Shown piece by piece: positions 37,309 through 45,593 of a DNA stretch of 64,000 nucleotides. The notes under the pieces were generated by a model that worked only from the letters and a program-made list of their open reading frames with translations, had not been told where the DNA came from and ran no database searches. The translations under genes were made by a program, and so were the position numbers. Positions within the stretch are counted from its first letter, which is position 1. Each line of letters starts with the position of its first letter. Source of the DNA: Marinospirillum alkaliphilum DSM 21637 (GTDB taxonomy: Bacteria > Pseudomonadota > Gammaproteobacteria > Pseudomonadales > Halomonadaceae). The stretch lies in NCBI RefSeq assembly GCF_900119735.1, contig NZ_FPJW01000002.1:124001-188000 (forward strand), in the 5' to 3' direction.

Positions 37309-37725
37309 TCAGCGGAATAGCTCACCAGCTGCTTCCGGTTGGTGCAGGATTTCTTCAACCACCAGCGCTGCATCCTTGCCATTGGGCAGTTGCCAGTGAA
37401 CTTCCTGGCCCACACGGGCACCCAACAGCGCTGCGCCCAGCGGGGCCAGTACGGATAACTGGTCAGTGGCTTTCGGGTCAAGGTTGTGGGGATAAACCAG
37501 CTCCTTTTCCAGTTGCAGGTCAGCCTTCAGGTCGCGAAAACGCACCCGACTGTGCATGCTGACCAGGTCTGCCGGAATGGCTTCAGGCTCCACCACATCA
37601 GCATTTTCCAGGCGTTCAATCAGAGCTTCTGCCACGGGCATGCGGGCGTATTCAGGCTTTTCCAGCAGGCGCTCCAGGCGTGCATGGTCCAGTTCGTTCA
37701 TCAGCAGGTGTAATTTGGCAATCAT
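37309..37725 (-). CDS. rnk: Regulator of nucleoside diphosphate kinase (Rnk)
   Basis: A 138-residue protein of the GreA/GreB C-terminal family: a short N-terminal coiled coil (HARLERLLEKPEYARMPVAEAL) and an FKBP-like domain with SVLAPLGAALLGARVGQEVHW. Rnk binds RNA polymerase in the manner of Gre factors but lacks the acidic coiled-coil tip needed for cleavage, and affects nucleoside diphosphate kinase levels. It is monocistronic, downstream of a strong terminator. Confidence 0.92.
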   Translation of the reverse strand: MIAKLHLLMNELDHARLERLLEKPEYARMPVAEALIERLENADVVEPEAIPADLVSMHSRVRFRDLKADLQLEKELVYPHNLDPKATDQLSVLAPLGAALLGARVGQEVHWQLPNGKDAALVVEEILHQPEAAGELFR

Positions 37726-37745
37726 GGTTTGAACCTCTTAAAAAC

Positions 37746-37778
37746 ACACACCCCCGCAACCAGGGTTGCGGGGGTGTT
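37746..37778 (-). terminator. Rho-independent terminator of the lipoprotein gene
   Basis: A GC-rich stem (ACACCCCCGCAACC with GGTTGCGGGGGTGT) followed on the minus strand by a TGTGTTTT tail. It separates the lipoprotein gene from rnk. Confidence 0.85.
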
Positions 37779-37809
37779 GGGAATATCTCATTTCGGGTTA
37801 GATTAGCCT

Positions 37810-38508
37810 TTAAAAACTCTGACCGCAACCCCGGTATTGATGCCCCTGATATTCAAGGGTGACTCGATGCGGAAAGGGTTCACCGGTTCCGACCTCCACA
37901 CAGAGGATGTTTTCCACAGTGTATTCAGCGGTCTGGCCCTGTTCATCCTGGATCCTGTACTGGCGACGGATCAGATCCTGATGCACTTGTTCGGCTTTTT
38001 TCAGGCTGGTGCGTCGAGTGCCGAAGTTGTGCAGCAGCTCACCAGTGCCATTCTGGCGGATGATCAGCGTCCAGCCGGGGTTGTGGCCACTGGCGCGTAG
38101 TGTGACAGCTTCCGGAGAGGTGTTGCTGCCGGGAATAAAGGGCAATTCAAGGCTGCCAACTTCCCCCGTGGCCTGCAACTGGCAGTTCAGCCACTCCCTT
38201 TCCGGGGTGGTGACACGGGCACGCTCGTCCCGATTCCAGAAGCTGCTGCCCTGGCCATTGCTGTACAGGGCGCCAGAGGCCGCACGTGCCTGGGGCAGTT
38301 CCAGCCAGTCTTCACTGCCCGGCAGTTGCAGCCAAAGCTTGTTTACGGCACTGCGAGTCTGCATCACATCCATGCCATCACACAGCCACAAGCTGGCTTG
38401 TTGCACCGCTTCAGGTTGTTGCGCCTGCGGGTTGCTGCTGCAGGCGGCAAGGCCCAGCAGCAACACGGCAGCAGCCAGGCCTTTAACCTTCCAGCTTGCT
38501 GAGATCAC
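37810..38508 (-). CDS. Lipoprotein with MliC-like and COG3650-like domains
   Basis: A lipoprotein of about 232 residues: signal peptide with lipobox LAAC followed by SSNPQ. The next domain ([10 protein letters not shown] to [11 protein letters not shown]) resembles the membrane-bound C-type lysozyme inhibitor MliC. The second domain ([20 protein letters not shown]) resembles the uncharacterised COG3650 proteins, which often sit beside MliC. The start is uncertain: GTG 38508 with AAGG upstream is preferred; an ATG at 38547 lies deeper inside ilvD. It overlaps the ilvD end by 26 bp and is probably cotranscribed. Confidence 0.75.
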   Translation of the reverse strand: MISASWKVKGLAAAVLLLGLAACSSNPQAQQPEAVQQASLWLCDGMDVMQTRSAVNKLWLQLPGSEDWLELPQARAASGALYSNGQGSSFWNRDERARVTTPEREWLNCQLQATGEVGSLELPFIPGSNTSPEAVTLRASGHNPGWTLIIRQNGTGELLHNFGTRRTSLKKAEQVHQDLIRRQYRIQDEQGQTAEYTVENILCVEVGTGEPFPHRVTLEYQGHQYRGCGQSF

Positions 38509-40318
38509 GCACGGCACCCTTGTCTGCTGAGGTGGCCAGCAGTGCATAGGCTTTCAGTGCTGCAGACACCTTGCGAGGACGGGGTTTGGCTGGCTTCCAG
38601 CCTTTTTTGTCCTGCTCGGCACGGCGTGCGGCCAACACTTCATCACTGATGTCCACCTTGATGGTGCGGTTGGGGATATCAATCAGGATGGAGTCGCCAT
38701 CCTGCACCAGACCAATGGCACCACCGGCAGCTGCTTCCGGTGAAGCATGACCGATGGACAGGCCGGATGTACCACCGGAAAAGCGCCCGTCCGTCAGCAG
38801 GGCGCAGACCTTGCCCAGCCCCTTGGATTTGATGTAACTGGTTGGGTAAAGCATTTCCTGCATGCCGGGGCCACCTTTCGGGCCTTCATAACGCACAATC
38901 ACCACATCACCGGCCTTGACCTTGCCTTCCAATACATTGGCTACAGCTTCATCCTGTGATTCAGTGACGTGAGCTGTGCCACGGAATACCAGCAGCTCAT
39001 CATCAACCCCGGCGGTTTTCACCACACAACCATCTTCGGCGAGGTTGCCATAAAGCACTGCCAGACCGCCTTCTTTGGAGAAAGCGTGTTCCAGATTGCG
39101 GATGCAACCATTTTCGCGATCACCATCCAGGGTGTTCCAGCGGGTGGACTGGCTGAAGGCATGCTGAGTGGGGATACCTGCTGGCCCGGCGCGATAGAAC
39201 TCCAGCACTTCCGGCGTGGGTTTACGCAGGATGTCCCAGGTTTCCAGTGCTTCAGCCAGGGTGTTGCTGTGCACGGTCGGCAGGCTGGTATCCAGCAGAC
39301 CGGCACGATCCAGTTCACCCAGCAGGCCAAAGATGCCACCGGCACGGTGTACGTCTTCAATGTGGTATTTCTGGGTGTTGGGTGCCACCTTGCACAGCTG
39401 GGGTACTTTTTTCGACAGCAGGTCGATGTCCGCCAGGGTGAAGTCGACTTCGGCTTCCTGAGCCAGTGCCAGCAGGTGCAGAATGGTATTGGTGGAGCCG
39501 CCCATGGCAATGTCCAGTGCCATGGCGTTGTAGAAGGCACCTTTATTGGCAATGGAGCGGGGCAATACCGAGGCGTCATCCTGCTCGTAATAACGGCGGG
39601 CCAGCCCGACGATGCGCTGACCGGCTTCTTCAAACAGGCGGCGGCGATCCGAGTGGGTGGCCAGGGTGGTGCCGTTGCCCGGCAGGGACAGGCCCAGGGC
39701 TTCGGTCAGACAGTTCATGGAGTTGGCGGTGAACATGCCGGAGCAGGAACCGCAGGTCGGGCAGGCGGAGCGTTCGTATTCGGCCACGGTTTCGTCATCC
39801 GCATCCGAAGCGGCAATCACCATGGCATCCACCAGGTCCAGGCCGTGTTCACTGAGTTTGGTTTTACCGGCCTCCATCGGGCCACCGGAAACAAAAATCA
39901 CCGGAATGTTCAGGCGCATGGCGGCCATCAGCATGCCGGGGGTGATCTTGTCACAGTTGGAAATGCACACCAGCGCATCGGCGCAGTGGGCATTCACCAT
40001 GTATTCCACCGAGTCGGCAATCAGGTCACGGCTGGGCAGGGAATAGAGCATGCCGTCGTGGCCCATGGCAATGCCGTCATCCACTGCAATGGTGTTGAAT
40101 TCCTTGGCCACACCACCGGCTTTTTCAATTTCACGCGCCACCAGTTGCCCCATGTCCTTCAGGTGCACATGCCCCGGTACAAACTGGGTGAAGGAGTTGG
40201 CCACGGCAATGATCGGCTTCTGAAAGTCTTCATCCTTCATGCCGGTGGCACGCCACAAGGCGCGGGCACCGGCCATGTTACGACCGGCAGTGGTGGTGCG
40301 GGAACGGTAGGTGGGCAT
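38483..40318 (-). CDS. ilvD: Dihydroxy-acid dehydratase
   Basis: An iron-sulfur enzyme of valine and isoleucine synthesis that dehydrates 2,3-dihydroxy-3-methyl acids to 2-oxo acids. The 611-residue protein begins [20 protein letters not shown] as in E. coli IlvD. Cluster cysteines lie in [11 protein letters not shown] and [17 protein letters not shown]; the C-terminal signature is [17 protein letters not shown] 40318 has GAGG upstream; longer starts are less likely. Confidence 0.97.
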   Translation of the reverse strand: MPTYRSRTTTAGRNMAGARALWRATGMKDEDFQKPIIAVANSFTQFVPGHVHLKDMGQLVAREIEKAGGVAKEFNTIAVDDGIAMGHDGMLYSLPSRDLIADSVEYMVNAHCADALVCISNCDKITPGMLMAAMRLNIPVIFVSGGPMEAGKTKLSEHGLDLVDAMVIAASDADDETVAEYERSACPTCGSCSGMFTANSMNCLTEALGLSLPGNGTTLATHSDRRRLFEEAGQRIVGLARRYYEQDDASVLPRSIANKGAFYNAMALDIAMGGSTNTILHLLALAQEAEVDFTLADIDLLSKKVPQLCKVAPNTQKYHIEDVHRAGGIFGLLGELDRAGLLDTSLPTVHSNTLAEALETWDILRKPTPEVLEFYRAGPAGIPTQHAFSQSTRWNTLDGDRENGCIRNLEHAFSKEGGLAVLYGNLAEDGCVVKTAGVDDELLVFRGTAHVTESQDEAVANVLEGKVKAGDVVIVRYEGPKGGPGMQEMLYPTSYIKSKGLGKVCALLTDGRFSGGTSGLSIGHASPEAAAGGAIGLVQDGDSILIDIPNRTIKVDISDEVLAARRAEQDKKGWKPAKPRPRKVSAALKAYALLATSADKGAVRDLSKLEG

Positions 40319-40426
40319 GGCTGACCTCATCATTATTCTTGCGGGAATCTTGAATGAGGCATTCTACAGTGGATGCCAGCCAACTGCCTACCTGCAGTTG
40401 GTTGCTTTAAGGTTGTGCTGTCAGGA

Positions 40427-41299
40427 TCAGGCTGTTTTTTCTTTACGGGCCTGTTCCTTGAAGCGGGCAGGTTCCAGCGCGTGTTTGTTGAGCAGTTTGT
40501 AAAAGTCGGTGCGGTTGCGTCCGGCCAGTTTGGCTGCTTCAGTCACCTTGCCTTCAGCCAGTCGCAGCACTTTAATGAGATAAGCCTTTTCAAATTCTGC
40601 ACGGGCTTCGTTCAGCGGTGGCAGGCCCTGTTCACCATTTTGCAGGATGCTTTGCACCAGTTCAGCGGAGATCAGTGGTTGATCACTCATTTCTGCACAC
40701 TGTTCAATAACCCCCTGCAACTGACGCACACTGCCCGGCCAGGGGGTGGCGGCCAGCACTTCCAGCGCTTCCGGTGCAAATCCGGTGACCTTGCTATCCA
40801 GCTTTTCACTGGCCTGGGTCAGTAACTGGCGTGCCATCAGCTGTACCAGCAGGGGACTGCGCTCCAGCAGATCAGCATTGCTGCCTTCGTCAGTTTTTTC
40901 ACTGCGGCTGACTTTCAGTTCTTCTATCAAGGCAAACAGCTGCTGTTTGTCGACCGGTTTGGTGAGAAAGCCGGAAACCCCCTGACGGGTGGCTTCCACT
41001 GCATCGGGAATGGTGCCGTGAGCGGTCAGAATGATCACCGGCAAGCCGGGGTGCAGTTGCTGTATTTCGTCAAACAGGGTCAGGCCATCCATGCCATCCA
41101 TGCGCAGGTCAGACAACACCAGGTCGGGCAGATAGTGTTTCAGGTGCTCCAGTGCCTCAGCACCACTTTCGGCGGTGACCACCTCATGACCGGCGGTTTC
41201 CAGTCGCAGGGACAACAGCTTCAACAGGCTCAGGTCATCATCCACCAGCAGGATGCGGGCGGGATGTTCGCTGGGTCGGATTTCCGGTATCAGTTTCAT
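40427..41299 (-). CDS. glrR: GlrR-like response regulator lacking the AAA+ ATPase core
   Basis: A 290-residue protein that aligns with GlrR (about 440 residues) except for one internal gap. Residues 1-130 are the receiver (phosphoacceptor Asp64, Thr92, Lys114). Residues ~145-157 (LLERSPLLVQLMA) match the start of the AAA+ region, and ~158-205 (RQLLTQASEK to ATPWPGSVRQLQGVIEQC) match its very end. Walker A, GAFTGA, Walker B and sensor segments, roughly 155 residues, are absent. Residues 230-283 (EARAEFEKAYLIKVL to AGRNRTDFYKLLNKH) are the intact Fis-type DNA-binding domain. The frame is open and the flanks are well conserved, so a functional sigma54-independent regulator is more likely than a dead gene. 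It is last in the argA-glrK-qseG-glrR run. Confidence 0.9.
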   Translation of the reverse strand: MKLIPEIRPSEHPARILLVDDDLSLLKLLSLRLETAGHEVVTAESGAEALEHLKHYLPDLVLSDLRMDGMDGLTLFDEIQQLHPGLPVIILTAHGTIPDAVEATRQGVSGFLTKPVDKQQLFALIEELKVSRSEKTDEGSNADLLERSPLLVQLMARQLLTQASEKLDSKVTGFAPEALEVLAATPWPGSVRQLQGVIEQCAEMSDQPLISAELVQSILQNGEQGLPPLNEARAEFEKAYLIKVLRLAEGKVTEAAKLAGRNRTDFYKLLNKHALEPARFKEQARKEKTA

Positions 41300-41301
41300 T
41301 T

Positions 41302-41601
41302 TCAGTCACTCTGACGTTGCATGCGTTCGTGCAGGCTGCGTTCAATGGCAGTCAGGGCTTCCAGCTTGGCTTCAAGATCCGCTTTTTCCGTTTCCAGTTG
41401 GCGAATGCGTTGTTCAGCCTGGCTCAGTTCCGCTTCCAGTGTTTCCATGCCCTGCTCCAGATGCAGGATGCGCTCAGCCGTTTGAGGCTGGTTACTGGTT
41501 GCTTCACCCTGAGGATCTTCCGGTTGCAGCACTGCACAGCCTGCCAGCAGTGTAGTCAGGATCAGCGGGATAAAAAAATGTTGGTATCTGGACACAGTCA
41601 A
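41302..41601 (-). CDS. Short QseG-like lipoprotein
   Basis: A 99-residue lipoprotein: lipobox LLAGC with the acylated Cys at residue 22, followed by a coiled coil (ERILHLEQGMETLEAELSQA onward). Its position between glrK and glrR is that of qseG, whose outer-membrane product contacts GlrK in E. coli, but this one is less than half the usual length. It is 16 bp after glrK and 2 bp before glrR. Confidence 0.75.
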   Translation of the reverse strand: MTVSRYQHFFIPLILTTLLAGCAVLQPEDPQGEATSNQPQTAERILHLEQGMETLEAELSQAEQRIRQLETEKADLEAKLEALTAIERSLHERMQRQSD

Positions 41602-41617
41602 TTCCTGGTGGTGTCGA

Positions 41618-43021
41618 TCAGCGACTTGCCAGTGGCCATTCTAGCCGAAAGATGATGCGGTTGTTTTCGCTGCTGATGAGTTTTAATGTGCCGTTTTGTG
41701 CTTTCATGCAATCGGCTGCAATGGAAAGCCCCAGACCAGACCCCTTGACCGGACCGCTGCGGCGACTGCTGCCCTGAAAAAAGGGTTCAAACAGGCGCTG
41801 CTGCTCATCCTTCGGGATAGGCCCGCCGGCATTCTCCACTTCCACCCACTGTTGTTGATGGTCCTGGCCGGCGCGGATGAGCAGTGGTTGGTCAGGCGCA
41901 CCATAATGCAGTGCATTGGACAGCAGATTATCCAGGCAGGTGCGTAACAGCGATGAATCACCCTGCAAGATCAGCCCTGCATCCGGCAGTTGCACGGACT
42001 GCTGGCGCTGAGCCAGTAGCGGCTGCCAGGGGGCCAGCAGTTTGTTCAGCAGCGGCCGCAGGGGAACTTCGGTATAGGTGGCCTGTTTTTTTCCCTGCAG
42101 CAGGTTGTAATCCAGCAGTTGTTCGATGAGTTGTTGCAGGCGCTCACTATTTTGTTGCAACAGGCCGGTCACTTCTTTCTGAGCGGGTGTCAACTGGCCC
42201 AGCAGCTCTTCATGCAGCAGATCACCCGCCTCGCGAATACTGGCCAGGGGGGTTTTTAATTCATGCGAGATATGGCGCAGGAATTGTTGTTTTTGCTGTT
42301 CGATGTCATTCAGCTGCTGCTCCAGCCAGTTCAGTTGCCGGTTCAGCATCACCAGCTCTGCAGGGCCGCTGGTGATCTGGCGTTGTCGGCGTGTTTTGCC
42401 TGGTGTGGCCAGTGAGCGGATGCGTTGTTGTAGCTCACCGATCGGACGCAGCAGACGCCAGGTGAAAAACAGTACCAGCAGCAGTGACAAGCCTGCCAGT
42501 AATAAAAACTGCCAGGCCAGTTTTTTCTGCAAGCGGTGCATTTCCTGCTGCAGGGCATTCAGGCGCTGATCCACGATGCGCTGGGTCTGGCCGGTCATGT
42601 CCATGGTCAGGCGGGTCAGTTGTTCCAGGCGTTCGGGGCTGAGCAGGGTTTGCCCGGCATCCGTCAGCAGCAATTCTTCGAGGCTGTGCTGGGCTGCCGG
42701 TGGTGGAAACAGCACAAAAGGTTGCTCCAGCAGCTGTTGGAAGCGCTGCTGTTGACTGTTGAGCAGTTCCAGCAGATCAGGGTTTTCCACCACCTGAAAC
42801 TGGCGACTGGTGCGCTCCATGTCCAGTGCCAGGGTTGCCAGTGACTGGGAGCGACGGGTGAAGGATACAGCCTCGCGAGCCGTCAGACTGGCCTGGGTGG
42901 ACAGTTCGCGGTAGGTGCTGGAGGTTTCAAACACCAGCACACCCAGCGGCAGGATCACCAGCACAAAACCCAGCAGCACCAACTGCATCAGGGTCAGGTT
43001 GGCTGTTCGTAACAGAGCCAT
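41618..43021 (-). CDS. glrK: Sensor histidine kinase GlrK (QseE)
   Basis: A 467-residue kinase with transmembrane helix 1 (LMQLVLLGFVLVILPLGVLV), a helical periplasmic domain, transmembrane helix 2 (FLLLAGLSLLLVLFF), HAMP, H-box LRHISHELKTPLASIREAGD, N-box NLLSNALHYG and G boxes ENAGGPIP and GSGLGLSIA. Together with the flanking lipoprotein and regulator genes this identifies GlrK, which in enterobacteria responds to envelope cues and drives the sRNA gene glmY. No glmY-like gene was seen here. The start is 12 bp after argA. Confidence 0.9.
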   Translation of the reverse strand: MALLRTANLTLMQLVLLGFVLVILPLGVLVFETSSTYRELSTQASLTAREAVSFTRRSQSLATLALDMERTSRQFQVVENPDLLELLNSQQQRFQQLLEQPFVLFPPPAAQHSLEELLLTDAGQTLLSPERLEQLTRLTMDMTGQTQRIVDQRLNALQQEMHRLQKKLAWQFLLLAGLSLLLVLFFTWRLLRPIGELQQRIRSLATPGKTRRQRQITSGPAELVMLNRQLNWLEQQLNDIEQQKQQFLRHISHELKTPLASIREAGDLLHEELLGQLTPAQKEVTGLLQQNSERLQQLIEQLLDYNLLQGKKQATYTEVPLRPLLNKLLAPWQPLLAQRQQSVQLPDAGLILQGDSSLLRTCLDNLLSNALHYGAPDQPLLIRAGQDHQQQWVEVENAGGPIPKDEQQRLFEPFFQGSSRRSGPVKGSGLGLSIAADCMKAQNGTLKLISSENNRIIFRLEWPLASR

Positions 43022-43033
43022 GAACTGGGAACC

Positions 43034-44362
43034 TCAGATGTTTTTACAGAAAACCCGCGAGTTACGCTGCCAGTTGTAGAGTGCCTGACGGGCTGCGGGT
43101 AAGTGTTCCACCCTGGCCGGCACAAACCCCCGCTCCAGAAACCAGTGGGCGGTGTGGGTGGTCAGTACAAATAACTGATGAATGCCTGCCGCCTGCGCCT
43201 GCTTCTGGATGCTGTCCAGCAATTGGTCGCCGCGCTGACCGTGGCGATAATCAGGGTCCACCACCACACAGGCCAGTTCTGCCTGACGCTGATCCGGGTA
43301 GGGATAAAGGGCAGCACAACCAATGATGGCACCGTCCAGATCAATCACCGTGAAGCGTTCGATTTCAGCTTCCAGCAGTTCACGGGAGCGGCGTACCAGC
43401 ACCCCGGTTTCTTCCAGCGGGCGTAATAAAGCCAGCAGCCCTGCAACATCCTCAATGCGTGCCTGCCGCAGGGTTTCATAACGCTGCTGGGTGATCATGG
43501 TGCCATCACCCTCGCGGGTGAACAGGTCCTGCAGCAGTGCACCATTGCGCCGATAGCTGAGCAGGTGGGCGCGCGCCACACCGCGACGGCAGGCCTGGCA
43601 GGCGGCTTGCAGATGACGTTGCAGGGTGGGTTGCTGCTGCAGTTGTGGCAGCAGCAGCTCGGCATCCCTGGGTGTCAGATCACGAATCAGGCGGCCACTT
43701 TCATCCTTCAGGCCCTCTTCATCACCCAGCAACAGCAGTTTTTCCGCACCCAGATGAATGGCAGCGGCGGTAGCCACTTCTTCAGCATCCAGATCAAAGG
43801 CTTCTCCGGTGGCGGAGTAACCCAGCGGGGGCAAGAGTACCATGCTGCCCTGGTCCAGCAGTGCCTGAATGCTTTTCACCTGAATGCGGCGCACCTCACC
43901 GGAAAAGTGCATGTCCACGCCGTCGCGGATACCCAGCGGGCGGGCAGTGATCAGATTGCCACTCATCACGCGCAGCCCGGCACCATGCATCGGTGAATTG
44001 GCCAGCCCCATTGAAAGCCGGGCTTCCAGCTCAATGCGCAAGGTGCCAATGCAGGCGGTCAGTGCCTCCAGGCGCTCTGCATCCACCAGTAAGCGGCCCT
44101 GGTGTTCATGCCAGTCCAGCCCGCGACGCTGCAACTCCTGCTGCATCTGCGGGCGGGCACCAAAGGTGATCACCAGTCGCACACCCAGCGAGTTCAGCAA
44201 TGCCAGATCGGCAATCAACTCATGCAGACCATCACAGCGTAACGCTTCGCCATCCAGATGAATGACAAAGGTGCGGCCGCGATGGGCATTAATGTAGGGC
44301 GAGGTGTGGCGAAACCAGTTTACAAAAGGCTCCGCATTGGAATCCTGCAAGATATCGCTCAC
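43034..44362 (-). CDS. argA: Amino-acid N-acetyltransferase (N-acetylglutamate synthase)
   Basis: First enzyme of arginine synthesis: acetylates glutamate with acetyl-CoA and is feedback-inhibited by arginine. The 442-residue protein has an amino-acid-kinase domain (from FVIHLDGEALRCDGLHELIADLALLNSLGVRLVITFG; regulatory) and a C-terminal GNAT domain (IIGCAALYPYPDQRQAELACVVVDPDYRHGQRGDQLL). The length is normal. It leads a tight minus-strand run with glrK, an unusual neighbour for argA. Confidence 0.96.
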   Translation of the reverse strand: MSDILQDSNAEPFVNWFRHTSPYINAHRGRTFVIHLDGEALRCDGLHELIADLALLNSLGVRLVITFGARPQMQQELQRRGLDWHEHQGRLLVDAERLEALTACIGTLRIELEARLSMGLANSPMHGAGLRVMSGNLITARPLGIRDGVDMHFSGEVRRIQVKSIQALLDQGSMVLLPPLGYSATGEAFDLDAEEVATAAAIHLGAEKLLLLGDEEGLKDESGRLIRDLTPRDAELLLPQLQQQPTLQRHLQAACQACRRGVARAHLLSYRRNGALLQDLFTREGDGTMITQQRYETLRQARIEDVAGLLALLRPLEETGVLVRRSRELLEAEIERFTVIDLDGAIIGCAALYPYPDQRQAELACVVVDPDYRHGQRGDQLLDSIQKQAQAAGIHQLFVLTTHTAHWFLERGFVPARVEHLPAARQALYNWQRNSRVFCKNI

Positions 44363-44507
44363 TTTTACCGGTGGTTGATACCAGTGAGTTTAACCAAAGC
44401 AAGCGCATCAAAAAAGGACTATTAACAGGCAGACACTTGCGTTCAGTCATGGCAAGGCAGTGATGGCTTGTTAGGCTTTTCAGGGTGATCAATGCAAGGA
44501 GGCAGGT

Positions 44508-45503
44508 ATGTCGCGTTACCATGATAAGGCTTACAAAGAACTGTTCAGCTACCCTGAGTTTGTACAGCAGTTGATGGAAGGGTTTGCGCCGCCGGAAATC
44601 AGTTGCAGGCTGGATTTTTCGACACTGGAAAATCTGCCGGGAAACTACATCACACCCCTGATGGATGAAAGATTCGAAGACGTGGTCTGGTCTGTGCAAT
44701 TCAAGCCGGAAGTGGGAGAGCAAACACCTGCTACGCTGTACCTGTGCATCCTGCTGGAGTTTCAATCCAGCATTGACCGCACCATGCCCTTGCGGATGCT
44801 GCACTATGTTGCAGCCTTTTATCATCAGCTGTTAAAACATAAAAGGGCCAGCTTGAAGGAAGGCTTGCCACTGGTTTTTCCTGTCGTGCTTTACAATGGC
44901 AGCAGACCATGGAATGCAGCAGAGGAAATGCAAACACTACTGCAGCCGGTGCCTGCTTATCTGAAATCCTATCAGCCGCAGTTGCGTTATTACCTTGTGG
45001 ATGAGAGTCGTTATACCACGGAAGAGCTGGAGCAGCGCAATACGCCTTTGAGCAGTCTGTTCACCATTGAAAACTCCCACAGCCCGGAAGCTTTGCAACA
45101 ATCAGTGCAGCGACTGGTCTCAGTATTGCAACAACACCCCGACAAACAGCGACTGGACAAGCTCTTGTTGCGCTGGTTCAAGCAGCATTTGCACAACCGC
45201 AAAGTCAGGGTTAACCTTGAACCATTAACCAGCCTGATGGAGGCACCGGATATGCTGGCAGAAAATCTGGAAAGAATGGTCAAAGAGTGGAAACAGAAAG
45301 GTTATGAGCAAGGCATGGCAGAAGGCATTGCTGAAGGCGTCGAAAAGGGCATCGAGCAGGGCATCGAAAAAGGCATCGCAACAGCCCGCACCCAGATGGC
45401 TTCAAGACTGCTGCAGCGTGGCCTGAGTGATGCTGAAGTGGCGGAACTGCTGGAGCTGGACTTGCAGCAGGTCCAGACCATCAAGGCACAGCAGCTTCAC
45501 TGA
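44508..45503 (+). CDS. Rpn-family PD-(D/E)XK nuclease / putative transposase
   Basis: A 331-residue protein of the Rpn (recombination-promoting nuclease, YhgA-like) family, opening MSRYHDKAYKELFSYPEFVQ. Candidate catalytic residues are Asp58 in FEDVVWSVQF and Glu84-x-Gln86 in ILLEFQSS. The C-terminus carries four-residue Gly repeats (EGIAEGVEKGIEQGIEKGIA) and a helical end. Rpn proteins stimulate recA-independent recombination and some act in phage defence, with toxicity curbed by a small protein made from an internal start; a matching internal start is present at 45252. AAGGAGG precedes the ATG. No insertion-sequence ends are visible. Confidence 0.88.
   Translation: MSRYHDKAYKELFSYPEFVQQLMEGFAPPEISCRLDFSTLENLPGNYITPLMDERFEDVVWSVQFKPEVGEQTPATLYLCILLEFQSSIDRTMPLRMLHYVAAFYHQLLKHKRASLKEGLPLVFPVVLYNGSRPWNAAEEMQTLLQPVPAYLKSYQPQLRYYLVDESRYTTEELEQRNTPLSSLFTIENSHSPEALQQSVQRLVSVLQQHPDKQRLDKLLLRWFKQHLHNRKVRVNLEPLTSLMEAPDMLAENLERMVKEWKQKGYEQGMAEGIAEGVEKGIEQGIEKGIATARTQMASRLLQRGLSDAEVAELLELDLQQVQTIKAQQLH
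45252..45503 (+). CDS. Candidate intragenic small protein (RpnS-like) inside the Rpn gene
   Basis: An in-frame ATG at codon 249 of the Rpn gene is preceded by GGAGG (45239-45243) with an 8-base spacer, ideal for initiation. The product would be the last 83 residues, beginning MLAENLERMVKEW and containing the Gly repeats and C-terminal helix. Intragenic C-terminal antitoxins are documented for E. coli Rpn genes; here it is inferred from the ribosome site. Confidence 0.5.
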   Translation: MLAENLERMVKEWKQKGYEQGMAEGIAEGVEKGIEQGIEKGIATARTQMASRLLQRGLSDAEVAELLELDLQQVQTIKAQQLH

Positions 45504-45523
45504 CCTTATCTCATGATTCACTC

Positions 45524-45556
45524 AAACCCCGCCTGTTGGTTTCAGGTGGGGTTTTT
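45524..45556 (+). terminator. Rho-independent terminator after the Rpn gene
   Basis: AAACCCCGCCTG and CAGGTGGGGTTT pair around a short loop, followed by TTTT. It also shows that the next gene cannot start at the upstream ATG 45513, which lies before the hairpin. Confidence 0.88.
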
Positions 45557-45593
45557 CTTTGGTGCAGCAGTATTTCTGAGCAGGAGACAAGAC

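Noticed and set aside
36651-37481. Longer form of the barrel protein
   Set aside because: The signal peptide starting MKKYAIA and AAGGAG at 37220 define the real start.
38969-40324. Long open frame (451 codons) antisense to ilvD
   Set aside because: Mirror of a high-GC coding sequence; the ilvD product on the other strand is unmistakable and the antisense translation resembles nothing.
45513-45593. Upstream start for the CYTH-CHAD gene
   Set aside because: The extension crosses a Rho-independent terminator and has no ribosome site, whereas GTG 45594 has AGGAG.
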